Of a stretch of 64,000 bases of DNA, positions 45,446 to 58,300 are shown piece after piece. Position 1 is the first letter of the stretch, and each line of letters opens with the position of its first letter. Made by a program: the position numbers and the translations under genes. This stretch comes from Yamagishiella unicocca (Eukaryota; Chlorophyta; Chlorophyceae; Chlamydomonadales; Volvocaceae), in contig BDSL01000047.1 of the NCBI GenBank assembly GCA_003116995.1, positions 656,496 to 720,495 of the forward strand, given 5' to 3'. A model generated the notes under the pieces. It was not told where the DNA came from. It ran no database searches and saw nothing but the letters and a program-made list of their open reading frames with translations.

Positions 45446-46155
45446 GTTTATCTCCCATTGGTACCTGTCCACGGCGTTAAGCCATCACCTCCTGACATCC
45501 CGTTTGCAGGTGACCCTAGCTAACGACGGCATTAAGCCGTCGCCCTTTAACTTCAAAAATTAGAGCTGGCGGTAGGACCATGCGTCGGATCCTCACTTCC
45601 GGATGCAGCTGACGACGGCGTCGAGCTGTCCGGGCTGCCTACCTTGAGTCCCTGGGTCCAGAACGAACGGATCGACAGCTACCGCACAGCTGCCAGCACA
45701 GCGCTACCATCTTCCCTCTCAAAGAGACCCGACGCAACCCAAACGACAATCGTAGTGTGACTAAGCCGCAATGAAGAATGTCCAAACCTGCATGTGCCGC
45801 CGGCAATGATTTTTGGAGGCCAAACTCAGCTCAGCCACCCAGTTCACAAGGGCCCCCATAATCAGCACGAAACACATGCACTGGCCGACGCACGCAGCCA
45901 CGAGCTCGCGGTCCAGGCACAGGTTAGGACTGGCCCACTGCAGTCCGGCAGTCCGGCATCCAGACCGAGCAAGCGCAAGCGCCGCACCTCGCCACGGTGC
46001 CACATCACCCGTCGCTCCAGGCGCTGCTCCAAGCTGTGTCCAGTCGTGGCCGGTATTTAGCACCGGCCACGGGATCAACAACGCTGAGGCTGAACCGCGG
46101 CCCCCATTCACACGACACTTGGCTTGCCCACCGCATCCCATCGCATGCAAGGCGC
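45446..46155 (+). repeat. Dispersed ~0.7 kb repeat, copy B
   Basis: Same element as 30611-31302 in the same orientation, with landmarks in the same order. Similarity stops at GCAAGGCGCC, and within 15 bp of that point the fold-back and satellite begin. Confidence 0.85.
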
Positions 46156-46164
46156 CATGCACGA

Positions 46165-46315
46165 GACATCACGCCGCTGCTGCTAATGCTGGTGGCCGGT
46201 AGCCAAGGCTTGCGTTCCCGTCAACGTACAACGATGACGATGACGATGACGGGGACGCAAGCCTTGGCCACCAGCATTAGCAGCAGTAGCAGCAATGGCG
46301 TACATGTCTCGTCAC
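46165..46315. repeat. Fold-back (inverted repeat) at the satellite start
   Basis: The left arm, about 46165-46225, contains GCTGCTGCTAATGCTGGTGG and AGCCAAGGCTTGCGTTCCCG. The right arm, about 46248-46315, contains its inverse, ending in an inverted copy of GACAT...ACGCC. A (GACGAT)n loop lies between. The right arm is ordinary satellite sequence, so the left arm is an inverted scrap of the same satellite. Confidence 0.85.
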
Positions 46316-49300
46316 TGCCGCATTGCCAGGAGCAATCAGCGAGATTCCGTAGCCCCTAGCCTGCGGCGGGGACCAGTAGTTGGGCAAAGGTCGTGTTAGT
46401 CATCAGGAACGAAAGCGAAGCGAGAGGGAGCATCAAGCAAGCAACATGAAGCACTGAGTCCAGTTCACATATCCGCGAGGGATGAAAGTACGGTAACAAA
46501 ACCCTAATCGACTCCTGCTTACCTTCCGTCAAAGGCCAACGAACCAAACCCAAAGCCAAACCCACACGTGCCGCAGGACGAGCGTTCCATTTAAGCCAAC
46601 CATGTAACGGCCCCGCGCCTGCCTACTCCCGCCATTGGAACGCACGTACCAGTTATTTATTAGGCCGTCGAGCTCCCAAGATCTAACGTACGACGATGAC
46701 GGGGGCGCAGGCCTTGGCCACCAGCATTAGCACGCATGCAGCAGCGGCGGCGGCGTCATGTCTCGTCACTGCCGCATCGCCAGGAGCAATCCCCGAGCCT
46801 GCGGCGGGGACCAGTAGTTGGGCAAAGGTCGTGTTAGTCATCAGGAACGAAAGCGAAGCGAGAGGGAGCATCAAGCAAGCAACATGAAGCACTGAGTCCA
46901 GTTCACATATCCGCGAGGGATGAAAGTACGGTAACAAAACCCTAATCGACTCCTGCTTACCTTCCGTCAAAGGCCAACGAACCAAACCCAAAGCCAAACC
47001 CACACGTGCCGCAGGACGAGCGTTCCATTTAAGCCAACCATGTAACGGCCCCGCGCCTGCCTACTCCCGCCATTGGAACGCACGTACCAGTTATTTATTA
47101 GGCCGTCGAGCTCCCAAGATCTAACGTACGACGATGACGGGGACGCAGGCCTTGGCCACCAGCATTAGCACGCATGCAGCAGCGGCGGCGGCGTCATGTC
47201 TCGTCACTGCCGCATCGCCAGGAGCAATCCCCGAGCCTGCGGCGGGGACCAGTAGTTGGGCAAAGGTCGTGTTAGTCATCAGGAACGAAAGCGAAGCGCG
47301 AGGGAGCATCAAGCAACATGAAGCACTGAGTCCAGTTCACATATCCGCGAGGGATGAAAGTACGGTAACAAAACCCTAATCGACTCCTGCTTACCTTCCG
47401 TCAAAGGCCAACGAACCAAACCCAAAGCCAAACCCACACGTGCCGCAGGACGAGCGTTCCATTTAAGCCAACCATGTAACGGCCCCGCGCCTGCCTACTC
47501 CCGCCATTGGAACGCACGTACCAGTTATTTATTAGGCCGTCGAGCTCCCAAGATCTAACGTACGACGATGAGGGGGACGCAAGCCTTGGCCACCAGCATT
47601 AGCAGCAGCGGCGGCGGCGTCATGTCTCGTCACTGCCGCATCGCCAGGAGCAATCCCCGAGCCTGCGGCGGGGACCAGTAGTTGGGCAAAGGTCGTGTTA
47701 GTCATCAGGAACGAAAGCGAAGCGAGAGGGAGCATCAAGCAACATGAAGCACTGAGTCCAGTTCACATATCCGCGAGGGATGAAAGTACGGTAACAAAAC
47801 CCTAATCGACTCCTGCTTACCTTCCGTCAAAGGCCAACGAACCAAACCCAAAGCCAAACCCACACGTGCCGCAGGACGAGCGTTCCATTTAAGCCAACCA
47901 TGTAACGGCCCCGCGCCTGCCTACTCCCGCCATTGGAACGCACGTACCAGTTATTTATTAGGCCGTCGATCTCCCAAGATCTAACGTACGACGATGACGG
48001 GGACGCAGGCCTTGGCCACCAGCATTAGCAGCAGCGGCGGCGTGCATGTCTCGTCACTGCCGCATCGCCAGGAGCAATCCCCGAGCCTGCGGCGGGGACC
48101 AGTAGTTGGGCAAAGGTCGTGTTAGTCATCAGGAACGAAAGCGAAGCGAGAGGGAGCATCAAGCAACATGAAGCACTGAGTCCAGTTCACATATCCGCGA
48201 GGGATGAAAGTACGGTAACAAAACCCTAATCGACTCCTGCTTACCTTCCGTCAAAGGCCAACGAACCAAACCCAAAGCCAAACCCACACGTGCCGCAGGA
48301 CGAGCGTTCCATTTAAGCCAACCATGTAACGGCCCCGCGCCTGCCTACTCCCGCCATTGGAACGCACGTACCAGTTATTTATTAGGCCGTCGAGCTCCCA
48401 AGATCTAACGTACGACGATGACGGGGACGCAAGCCTTAGCCACCAGCATTAGCAGCAGCGGCGGCGGCGTCATGTCTCGTCACTGCCGCATCGCCAGGAG
48501 CAATCCCCGAGCCTGCGGCGGGGACCAGTAGTTGGGCAAAGGTCGTGTTAGTCATCAGGAACGAAAGCGAAGCGAGAGGGAGCATCAAGCAACATGAAGC
48601 ACTGAGTCCAGTTCACATATCCGCGAGGGATGAAAGTACGGTAACAAAACCCTAATCGACTCCTGCTTACCTTCCGTCAAAGGCCAACGAACCAAACCCA
48701 AAGCCAAACCCACACGTGCCGCAGGACGAGCGTTCCATTTAAGCCAACCATGTAACGGCCCCGCGCCTGCCTACTCCCGCCATTGGAACGCACGTACCAG
48801 TTATTTATTAGGCCGTCGAGCTCCCAAGATCTAACGTACGACGATGACGGGGACGCAGGCCTTGGCCACCAGCATTAGCACGCATGCAGCAGCGGCGGCG
48901 GCGTCATGTCTCGTCACTGCCGCATCGCCAGGAGCAATCCCCGAGCCTGCGGCGGGGACCAGTAGTTGGGCAAAGGTCGTGTTAGTCATCAGGAACGAAA
49001 GCGAAGCGAGAGGGAGCATCAAGCAACATGAAGCACTGAGTCCAGTTCACATATCCGCGAGGGATGAAAGTACGGTAACAAAACCCTAATCGACTCCTGC
49101 TTACCTTCCGTCAAAGGCCAACGAACCAAACCCAAAGCCAAACCCACACGTGCCGCAGGACGAGCGTTCCATTTCAGCCAACCATGTAACGGCCCCGCGC
49201 CTGCCTACTCCCGCCATTGGAACGCACGTACCAGTTATTTATTAGGCCGTCGAGCTCCCAAGATCTAACGTACGACGATGACTGGGACGCAGGCCTTGGC

Positions 49301-52300
49301 CACCAGCATTAGCACGCATGCAGCAGCGGCGGCGGCGTCATGTCTCGTCACTGCCGCATCGCCAGGAGCAATCCCCGAGCCTGCGGCGGGGACCAGTAGT
49401 TGGGCAAAGGTCGTGTTAGTCATCAGGAACGAAAGCGAAGCGAGAGGGAGCATCAAGCAACATGAAGCACTGAGTCCAGTTCACATATCCGCGAGGGATG
49501 AAAGTACGGTAACAAAACCCTAATCGACTCCTGCTTACCTTCCGTCAAAGGCCAACGAACCAAACCCAAAGCCAAACCCACACGTGCCGCAGGACGAGCG
49601 TTCCATTTAAGCCAACCATGTAACGGCCCCGCGCCTGCCTACTCCCGCCATTGGAACGCACGTACCAGTTATTTATTAGGCCGTCGAGCTCCCAAGATCT
49701 AACGTACGACGATGACGGGGACGCAGGCCTTGGCCACCAGCATTAGCACGCATGCAGCAGCGGCGGCGGCGTCATGTCTCGTCACTGCCGCATCGCCAGG
49801 AGCAATCCCCGAGCCTGCGGCGGGGACCAGTAGTTGGGCAAAGGTCGTGTTAGTCATCAGGAACGAAAGCGAAGCGAGAGGGAGCATCAAGCAACATGAA
49901 GCACTGAGTCCAGTTCACATATCCGCGAGGGATGAAAGTACGGTAACAAAACCCTAATCGACTCCTGCTTACCTTCCGTCAAAGGCCAACGAACCAAACC
50001 CAAAGCCAAACCCACACGTGCCGCAGGACGAGCGTTCCATTTCAGCCAACCATGTAACGGCCCCGCGCCTGCCTACTCCCGCCATTGGAACGCACGTACC
50101 AGTTATTTATTAGGCCGTCGAGCTCCCAAGATCTAACGTACGACGATGACGGGGACGCAGGCCTTGGCCACCAGCATTAGCACGCATGCAGCAGCGGCGG
50201 CGGCGTCATGTCTCGTCACTGCCGCATCGCCAGGAGCAATCCCCGAGCCTGCGGCGGGGACCAGTAGTTGGGCAAAGGTCGTGTTAGTCATCAGGAACGA
50301 AAGCGAAGCGAGAGGGAGCATCAAGCAACATGAAGCACTGAGTCCAGTTCACATATCCGCGAGGGATGAAAGTACGGTAACAAAACCCTAATCGACTCCT
50401 GCTTACCTTCCGTCAAAGGCCAACGAACCAAACCCAAAGCCAAACCCACACGTGCCGCAGGACGAGCGTTCCATTTCAGCCAACCATGTAACGGCCCCGC
50501 GCCTGCCTACTCCCGCCATTGGAACGCACGTACCAGTTATTTATTAGGCCGTCGAGCTCCCAAGATCTAACGTACGACGATGACGGGGACGCAGGCCTTG
50601 GCCACCAGCATTAGCACGCATGCAGCAGCGGCGGCGGCGTCATGTCTCGTCACTGCCGCATCGCCAGGAGCAATCCCCGAGCCTGCGGCGGGGACCAGTA
50701 GTTGGGCAAAGGTCGTGTTAGTCATCAGGAACGAAAGCGAAGCGAGAGGGAGCATCAAGCAACATGAAGCACTGAGTCCAGTTCACATATCCGCGAGGGA
50801 TGAAAGTACGGTAACAAAACCCTAATCGACTCCTGCTTACCTTCCGTCAAAGGCCAACGAACCAAACCCAAAGCCAAACCCACACGTGCCGCAGGACGAG
50901 CGTTCCATTTCAGCCAACCATGTAACGGCCCCGCGCCTGCCTACTCCCGCCATTGGAACGCACGTACCAGTTATTTCATTAGGCCGTCGAGCTCCCAAGA
51001 TCTAACGTACGACGATGACGGGGACGCAGGCCTTGGCCACCAGCATTAGCACGCATGCAGCAGCGGCGGCGGCGTCATGTCTCGTCACTGCCGCATCGCC
51101 AGGAGCAATCCCCGAGCCTGCGGCGGGGACCAGTAGTTGGGCAAAGGTCGTGTTAGTCATCAGGAACGAAAGCGAAGCGAGAGGGAGCATCAAGCAACAT
51201 GAAGCACTGAGTCCAGTTCACATATCCGCGAGGGATGAAAGTACGGTAACAAAACCCTAATCGACTCCTGCTTACCTTCCGTCAAAGGCCAACGAACCAA
51301 ACCCAAAGCCAAACCCACACGTGCCGCAGGACGAGCGTTCCATTTCAGCCAACCATGTAACGGCCCCGCGCCTGCCTACTCCCGCCATTGGAACGCACGT
51401 ACCAGTTATTTCATTAGGCCGTCGAGCTCCCAAGATCTAACGTACGACGATGACGGGGACGCAGGCCTTGGCCACCAGCATTAGCACGCATGCAGCAGCG
51501 GCGGCGGCGTCATGTCTCGTCACTGCCGCATCGCCAGGAGCAATCCCCGAGCCTGCGGCGGGGACCAGTAGTTGGGCAAAGGTCGTGTTAGTCATCAGGA
51601 ACGAAAGCGAAGCGAGAGGGAGCATCAAGCAACATGAAGCACTGAGTCCAGTTCACATATCCGCGAGGGATGAAAGTACGGTAACAAAACCCTAATCGAC
51701 TCCTGCTTACCTTCCGTCAAAGGCCAACGAACCAAACCCAAAGCCAAACCCACACGTGCCGCAGGACGAGCGTTCCATTTCAGCCAACCATGTAACGGCC
51801 CCGCGCCTGCCTACTCCCGCCATTGGAACGCACGTACCAGTTATTTATTAGGCCGTCGAGCTCCCAAGATCTAACGTACGACGATGACGGGGACGCAGGC
51901 CTTGGCCACCAGCATTAGCACGCATGCAGCAGCGGCGGCGGCGTCATGTCTCGTCACTGCCGCATCGCCAGGAGCAATCCCCGAGCCTGCGGCGGGGACC
52001 AGTAGTTGGGCAAAGGTCGTGTTAGTCATCAGGAACGAAAGCGAAGCGAGAGGGAGCATCAAGCAACATGAAGCACTGAGTCCAGTTCACATATCCGCGA
52101 GGGATGAAAGTACGGTAACAAAACCCTAATCGACTCCTGCTTACCTTCCGTCAAAGGCCAACGAACCAAACCCAAGCCAAACCCACACGTGCCGCAGGAC
52201 GAGCGTTCCATTTAAGCCAACCATGTAACGGCCCCGCGCCTGCCTACTCCCGCCATTGGAACGCACGTACCAGTTATTTATTAGGCCGTCGAGCTCCCAA

Positions 52301-55300
52301 GATCTAACGTACGACGATGACGGGGACGCAGGCCTTGGCCACCAGCATTAGCACGCATGCAGCAGCGGCGGCGGCGTCATGTCTCGTCACTGCCGCATCG
52401 CCAGGAGCAATCCCCGAGCCTGCGGCGGGGACCAGTAGTTGGGCAAAGGTCGTGTTAGTCATCAGGAACGAAAGCGAAGCGAGAGGGAGCATCAAGCAAC
52501 ATGAAGCACTGAGTCCAGTTCACATATCCGCGAGGGATGAAAGTACGGTAACAAAACCCTAATCGACTCCTGCTTACCTTCCGTCAAAGGCCAACGAACC
52601 AAACCCAAAGCCAAACCCACACGTGCCGCAGGACGAGCGTTCCATTTCAGCCAACCATGTAACGGCCCCGCGCCTGCCTACTCCCGCCATTGGAACGCAC
52701 GTACCAGTTATTTATTAGGCCGTCGAGCTCCCAAGATCTAACGTACGACGATGACGGGGACGCAGGCCTTGGCCACCAGCATTAGCACGCATGCAGCAGC
52801 GGCGGCGGCGTCATGTCTCGTCACTGCCGCATCGCCAGGAGCAATCCCCGAGCCTGCGGCGGGGACCAGTAGTTGGGCAAAGGTCGTGTTAGTCATCAGG
52901 AACGAAAGCGAAGCGAGAGGGAGCATCAAGCAACATGAAGCACTGAGTCCAGTTCACATATCCGCGAGGGATGAAAGTACGGTAACAAAACCCTAATCGA
53001 CTCCTGCTTACCTTCCGTCAAAGGCCAACGAACCAAACCCAAAGCCAAACCCACACGTGCCGCAGGACGAGCAAGCCAACCATGTAACGGCCCCGCGCCT
53101 GCCTACTCCCGCCATTGGAACGCACGTACCAGTTATTTATTAGGCCGTCGAGCTCCCAAGATCTAACGTACGACGATGACGGGGACGCAGGCCTTGGCCA
53201 CCAGCATTAGCACGCATGCAGCAGCGGCGGCGGCGTCATGTCTCGTCACTGCCGCATCGCCAGGAGCAATCCCCGAGCCTGCGGCGGGGACCAGTAGTTG
53301 GGCAAAGGTCGTGTTAGTCATCAGGAACGAAAGCGAAGCGAGAGGGAGCATCAAGCAACATGAAGCACTGAGTCCAGTTCACATATCCGCGAGGGATGAA
53401 AGTACGGTAACAAAACCCTAATCGACTCCTGCTTACCTTCCGTCAAAGGCCAACGAACCAAACCCAAAGCCAAACCCACACGTGCCGCAGGACGAGCGTT
53501 CCATTTAAGCCAACCATGTAACGGCCCCGCGCCTGCCTACTCCCGCCATTGGAACGCACGTACCAGTTATTTATTAGGCCGTCGAGCTCCCAAGATCTAA
53601 CGTACGACGATGACGGGGACGCAGGCCTTGGCCACCAGCATTAGCACGCATGCAGCAGCGGCGGCGCGTCATGTCTCGTCACTGCCGCATCGCCAGGAGC
53701 AATCCCCGAGCCTGCGGCGGGGACCAGTAGTTGGGCAAAGGTCGTGTTAGTCATCAGGAACGAAAGCGAAGCGAGAGGGAGCATCAAGCAACATGAAGCA
53801 CTGAGTCCAGTTCACATATCCGCGAGGGATGAAAGTACGGTAACAAAACCCTAATCGACTCCTGCTTACCTTCCGTCAAAGGCCAACGAACCAAACCCAA
53901 AGCCAAACCCACACGTGCCGCAGGACGAGCGTTCCATTTAAGCCAACCATGTAACGGCCCCGCGCCTGCCTACTCCCGCCATTGGAACGCACGTACCAGT
54001 TATTTATTAGGCCGTCGAGCTCCCAAGATCTAACGTACGACGATGACGGGGACGCAGGCCTTGGCCACCAGCATTAGCACGCATGCAGCAGCGGCGGCGC
54101 GTCATGTCTCGTCACTGCCGCATCGCCAGGAGCAATCCCCGAGCCTGCGGCGGGGACCAGTAGTTGGGCAAAGGTCGTGTTAGTCATCAGGAACGAAAGC
54201 GAAGCGAGAGGGAGCATCAAGCAACATGAAGCACTGAGTCCAGTTCACATATCCGCGAGGGATGAAAGTACGGTAACAAAACCCTAATCGACTCCTGCTT
54301 ACCTTCCGTCAAAGGCCAACGAACCAAACCCAAAGCCAAACCCACACGTGCCGCAGGACGAGCGTTCCATTTAAGCCAACCATGTAACGGCCCCGCGCCT
54401 GCCTACTCCCGCCATTGGAACGCACGTACCAGTTATTTATTAGGCCGTCGAGCTCCCAAGATCTAACGTACGACGATGACGGGGACGCAGGCCTTGGCCA
54501 CCAGCATTAGCACGCATGCAGCAGCGGCGGCGGCGTCATGTCTCGTCACTGCCGCATCGCCAGGAGCAATCCCCGAGCCTGCGGCGGGGACCAGTAGTTG
54601 GGCAAAGGTCGTGTTAGTCATCAGGAACGAAAGCGAAGCGAGAGGGAGCATCAAGCAACATGAAGCACTGAGTCCAGTTCACATATCCGCGAGGGATGAA
54701 AGTACGGTAACAAAACCCTAATCGACTCCTGCTTACCTTCCGTCAAAGGCCAACGAACCAAACCCAAAGCCAAACCCACACGTGCCGCAGGACGAGCGTT
54801 CCATTTAAGCCAACCATGTAACGGCCCCGCGCCTGCCTACTCCCCCATTGGAACGCACGTACCAGTTATTTATTAGGCCGTCGAGCTCCCAAGATCTAAC
54901 GTACGACGATGACGGGGACGCAGCCTTGGCCACCAGCATTAGCAGCAGCGGCGGCGGCGGCGTCATGTCTCGTCACTGCCGCATCGCCAGGAGCAATCCC
55001 CGAGCCTGCGGCGGGGACCAGTAGTTGGGCAAAGGTCGTGTTAGTCATCAGGAACGAAAGCGAAGCGAGAGGGAGCATCAAGCAACATGAAGCACTGAGT
55101 CCAGTTCACATATCCGCGAGGGATGAAAGTACGGTAACAAAACCCTAATCGACTCCTGCTTACCTTCCGTCAAAGGCCAACGAACCAAACCCAAAGCCAA
55201 ACCCACACGTGCCGCAGGACGAGCGTTCCATTTAAGCCAACCATGTAACGGCCCCGCGCCTGCCTACTCCCTCCATTGGAACGCACGTACCAGTTATTTA

Positions 55301-58300
55301 TTAGGCCGTCGAGCTCCCAAGATCTAACGTACGACGATGACGGGGACGCAGCCTTGGCCACCAGCATTAGCAGCAGCGGCGGCGGCGTCATGTCTCGTCA
55401 CTGCCGCATCGCCAGGAGCAATCCCCGAGCCTGCGGCGGGGACCAGTAGTTGGGCAAAGGTCGTGTTAGTCATCAGGAACGAAAGCGAAGCGAGAGGGAG
55501 CATCAAGCAACATGAAGCACTGAGTCCAGTTCACATATCCGCGAGGGATGAAAGTACGGTAACAAAACCCTAATCGACTCCTGCTTACCTTCCGTCAAAG
55601 GCCAACGAACCAAACCCAAAGCCAAACCCACACGTGCCGCAGGACGAGCGTTCCATTTAAGCCAACCATGTAACGGCCCCGCGCCTGCCTACTCCCTCCA
55701 TTGGAACGCACGTACCAGTTATTTATTAGGCCGTCGAGCTCCCAAGATCTAACGTACGACGATGACGGGGACGCAGCCTTGGCCACCAGCATTAGCAGCA
55801 GCGGCGGCGGCGGCGTCATGTCTCGTCACTGCCGCATCGCCAGGAGCAATCCCCGAGCCTGCGGCGGGGACCAGTAGTTGGGCAAAGGTCGTGTTAGTCA
55901 TCAGGAACGAAAGCGAAGCGAGAGGGAGCATCAAGCAACATGAAGCACTGAGTCCAGTTCACATATCCGCGAGGGATGAAAGTACGGGTAACAAAACCCT
56001 AATCGACTCCTGCTTACCTTCCGTCAAAGGCCAACGAAACCCAAAGCCAAACCCACACGTGCCGCAGGACGAGCGTTCCATTTAAGCCAACCATGTAACG
56101 GCCCCGCGCCTGCCTACTCCCTCCATTGGAACGCACGTACCAGTTATTTATTAGGCCGTCGAGCTCCCAAGATCTAACGTACGACGATGACGGGGACGCA
56201 AGCCTTGGCCACCAGCATTAGCAGCAGCGGCGGCGGCGTCATGTCTCGTCACTGCCGCATCGCCAGGAGCAATCCCCGAGCCTGCGGCGGGGACCAGTAG
56301 TTGGGCAAAGGTCGTGTTAGTCATCAGGAACGAAAGCGAAGCGAGAGGGAGCATCAAGCAACATGAAGCACTGAGTCCAGTTCACATATCCGCGAGGGAT
56401 GAAAGTACGGTACGTAACAAAACCCTAATCGACTCCTGCTTACCTTCCGTCAAAGGCCAACGAACCAAACCCAAAGCCAAACCCACACGTGCCGCAGGAC
56501 GAGCGTTCCATTTAAGCCAACCATGTAACGGCCCCGCGCCTGCCTACTCCCTCCATTGGAACGCACGTACCAGTTATTTATTAGGCCGTCGAGCTCCCAA
56601 GATCTAACGTACGACGATGACGGGGACGCAAGCCTTGGCCACCAGCATTAGCAGCAGCGGCGGCGGCGTCATGTCTCGTCACTGCCGCATCGCCAGGAGC
56701 AATCCCCGAGCCTGCGGCGGGGACCAGTAGTTGGGCAAAGGTCGTGTTAGTCATCAGGAACGAAAGCGAAGCGAGAGGGAGCATCAAGCAACATGAAGCA
56801 CTGAGTCCAGTTCACATATCCGCGAGGGATGAAAGTACGGTACGTAACAAAACCCTAATCGACTCCTGCTTACCTTCCGTCAAAGGCCAACGAACCAAAC
56901 CCAAAGCCAAACCCACACGTGCCGCAGGACGAGCGTTCCATTTAAGCCAACCATGTAACGGCCCCGCGCCTGCCTACTCCCTCCATTGGAACGCACGTAC
57001 CAGTTATTTATTAGGCCGTCGAGCTCCCAAGATCTTACGTACGACGATGACGGGGACGCAAGCCTTGGCCACCAGCATTAGCAGCAGCGGCGGCGGCGTC
57101 ATGTCTCGTCACTGCCGCATCGCCAGGAGCAATCCCCGAGCCTGCGGCGGGGACCAGTAGTTGGGCAAAGGTCGTGTTAGTCATCAGGAACGAAAGCGAA
57201 GCGAGAGGGAGCATCAAGCAACATGAAGCACTGAGTCCAGTTCACATATCCGCGAGGGATGAAAGTACGGTACGTAACAAAACCCTAATCGACTCCTGCT
57301 TACCTTCCGTCAAAGGCCAACGAACCAAACCCAAAGCCAAACCCACACGTGCCGCAGGACGAGCGTTCCATTTAAGCCAACCATGTAACGGCCCCGCGCC
57401 TGCCTACTCCCTCCATTGGAACGCACGTACCAGTTATTTATTAGGCCGTCGAGCTCCCAAGATCTACGTACGACGATGACGGGGACGCAGCCTTGGCCAC
57501 CAGCATTAGCAGCAGCGGCGGCGGCGTCATGTCTCGTCACTGCCGCATCGCCAGGAGCAATCCCCGAGCCTGCGGCGGGGACCAGTAGTTGGGCAAAGGT
57601 CGTGTTAGTCATCAGGAACGAAAGCGAAGCGAGAGGGAGCATCAAGCAACATGAAGCACTGAGTCCAGTTCACATATCCGCGAGGGATGAAAGTACGGTA
57701 CGTAACAAAACCCTAATCGACTCCTGCTTACCTTCCGTCAAAGGCCAACGAACCAAACCCAAAGCCAAACCCACACGTGCCGCAGGACGAGCGTTCCATT
57801 TAAGCCAACCATGTAACGGCCCCGCGCCTGCCTACTCCCTCCATTGGAACGCACGTACCAGTTATTTATTAGGCCGTCGAGCTCCCAAGATCTAACGTAC
57901 GACGATGACGGGGACGCAAGCCTTGGCCACCAGCATTAGCAGCAGCGGCGGCGGCGTCATGTCTCGTCACTGCCGCATCGCCAGGAGCAATCCCCGAGCC
58001 TGCGGCGGGGACCAGTAGTTGGGCAAAGGTCGTGTTAGTCATCAGGAACGAAAGCGAAGCGAGAGGGAGCATCAAGCAACATGAAGCACTGAGTCCAGTT
58101 CACATATCCGCGAGGGATGAAAGTACGGTACGTAACAAAACCCTAATCGACTCCTGCTTACCTTCCGTCAAAGGCCAACGAACCAAACCCAAAGCCAAAC
58201 CCACACGTGCCGCAGGACGAGCGTTCCATTTAAGCCAACCATGTAACGGCCCCGCGCCTGCCTACTCCCTCCATTGGAACGCACGTACCAGTTATTTATT

